Shown piece after piece: positions 5,525 through 6,333 of a stretch of 6,333 nucleotides of DNA. This stretch comes from an uncultured Eubacteriales bacterium. GTDB lineage: Bacteria; Bacillota; Clostridia; Oscillospirales; CAG-272. The first letter of the stretch is position 1. Each line of letters starts with the position of its first letter. The stretch is taken from contig USMO01000100.1 of NCBI GenBank assembly GCA_900555785.1, forward strand, positions 1 to 6,333, in the 5' to 3' direction. Under the pieces are notes generated by a model. The model did not search any database. It saw only the letters and a program-made list of their open reading frames with translations, and had not been told where the DNA came from. A program made the position numbers and the translations under genes.

Positions 5525-6333
5525 ACCTGATCTGCGGACCGGATGCCGAAGAGCGGACCGGAGCGCTGACCGCAGCCATCCCAGCGGACGTTGAAGCCGG
5601 GCGGCGCTGCTGCCTGATTGTGCCGGAACAGCAGGCGTATCTGAGCGAAAAAGCCTTTGCAGACACGTTGCCCTCCTGTGCCGGGCGGTATTTTGAAATT
5701 CTCAGCTTCTCCCGCCTGGCAGACGGCATTTTTCACCGCTACGGCGGACCCGAACCGGTGCAGGTCGGCGGCGCGGTCAAATCGCTCCTGATGTGGGATA
5801 CCGTACGCGAACTGGCACCGACGTTGCGGCGCTACGGAACAACCGGACGCCGCGACGCCGCGCTGACCGCAAAGCTGCTCACCGCCGTTACCGAACTGGA
5901 AAGCAGCGGCATCGGCAGCGACACACTGGAGCATGCGGCTGCAACGCTTTCGCAGGACGGACCGCTCCCGGACAAGCTGCGCGACCTTGCCGCCATCTTT
6001 GCGCGGTTCCGCGACAAATGCCACACGGCGGCGGGGCTGGCCCCCTCCGAGCGGCTTTCCCTGCTTGCCGAAAAACTGCGCCGGTCCCCCCTGCTTGCCG
6101 GAGTTTCGGTCTATGTCGATTCCTTTCCCAGCTTTACCTACCCGGAATACGAGATCCTCTGCGAACTGATGCGGGGAGACGGCAATCTTACCGTTGCCCT
6201 TTGCATCGACCGCCCGTTTTCGAAAGCCCCGCACCTGGCAAGCGTTGCGGAGACCGCCGGGCGGCTGATCCGACTTGCCGGACAAGCCGGCTGCGAGGTC
6301 CGGCAAACGCTGCTGCCCGCGCGGCAGGGCGTC
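5518..6333 (+). CDS. addB: AddB, ATP-dependent helicase-nuclease subunit B, N-terminal part (cut by window)
   Basis: AddB, with AddA, forms the Firmicute counterpart of RecBCD, which resects double-strand breaks up to a Chi site. Only the first 272 residues are in view, of a family that usually exceeds 1,100; the C-terminal nuclease domain and its iron-sulfur cysteines lie outside. Family features seen: the opening strand LNLICGP (2-8), LIVPEQQAYLSEKAF (33-47), ILSFSRLA (61-68) and VYVDSFPSFTYPEYEIL (198-214), matching the family's 'DGF..FT..E' block. The Walker A position is degenerate: GPDAEERT (7-14) aligns with GxxxxGKT but has E12 for Gly and R13 for Lys, so this half probably does not hydrolyse ATP, which would leave AddA as the motor. 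The start has GGGAGG at seven bases and overlaps the queG stop. addA would be expected downstream. Confidence is high for the family, moderate for the loss of ATP binding. Confidence 0.88.
   Translation, partial: MLNLICGPDAEERTGALTAAIPADVEAGRRCCLIVPEQQAYLSEKAFADTLPSCAGRYFEILSFSRLADGIFHRYGGPEPVQVGGAVKSLLMWDTVRELAPTLRRYGTTGRRDAALTAKLLTAVTELESSGIGSDTLEHAAATLSQDGPLPDKLRDLAAIFARFRDKCHTAAGLAPSERLSLLAEKLRRSPLLAGVSVYVDSFPSFTYPEYEILCELMRGDGNLTVALCIDRPFSKAPHLASVAETAGRLIRLAGQAGCEVRQTLLPARQGV

Noticed and set aside
5338..6306. 322-codon minus-strand open frame opposite the queG end and addB
   Set aside because: The opposite strand carries clear AddB blocks and a good ribosome site; this frame shows no recognisable family.

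Overview
The window is a GC-rich, gene-dense piece of a low-copy bacterial chromosome. Strong GGAGG-type ribosome sites, an AddAB-type rather than RecBCD-type recombination protein, an OmpR/HisKA two-component pair and a membrane-anchored HtrA with a short cytoplasmic tail all suggest a Gram-positive Firmicute. The GC-rich codon use suggests a gut Clostridia/Oscillospiraceae-like (Faecalibacterium/Subdoligranulum-type) organism. The family placement is an inference from style, not from a marker gene.

Left two thirds, minus strand (4211 down to 1): one compact transcription unit in the order htrA-like serine protease, OmpR-family response regulator, sensor histidine kinase, RlmA-like 23S rRNA guanine methyltransferase (cut by the window edge). 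The gap between htrA and the regulator is 46 bases. The regulator/kinase and kinase/methyltransferase junctions are both 4-base ATGA overlaps. The simplest reading is an envelope or secretion-stress module: kinase and regulator sense a surface condition and adjust the HtrA protease, with the rRNA methyltransferase carried as a translationally coupled passenger or partner. The ligand and regulon cannot be seen.

Middle (4212 to 4675): a divergent, gene-free region of about 460 bases. It holds a likely htrA promoter and, immediately before the next gene's ribosome site, a roughly 298-base imperfect palindrome (4355 to 4652). Each arm carries an extended -10 sequence pointing inward, a small GC hairpin and a perfect 13-bp hairpin. 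The two arms differ by compensatory changes inside the stems. This fold-back, MITE-like element is the most unusual object in the window.

Right third, plus strand (4676 to 6333): a short QueG-like double [4Fe-4S] protein (queuosine tRNA modification family), overlapping by 7 bases the start of addB, the AddB subunit of the AddAB helicase-nuclease, which runs off the window. AddB has a Walker A position that has lost its glycine and lysine.

No tRNA, rRNA, CRISPR array, transposase gene or phage gene was recognised.
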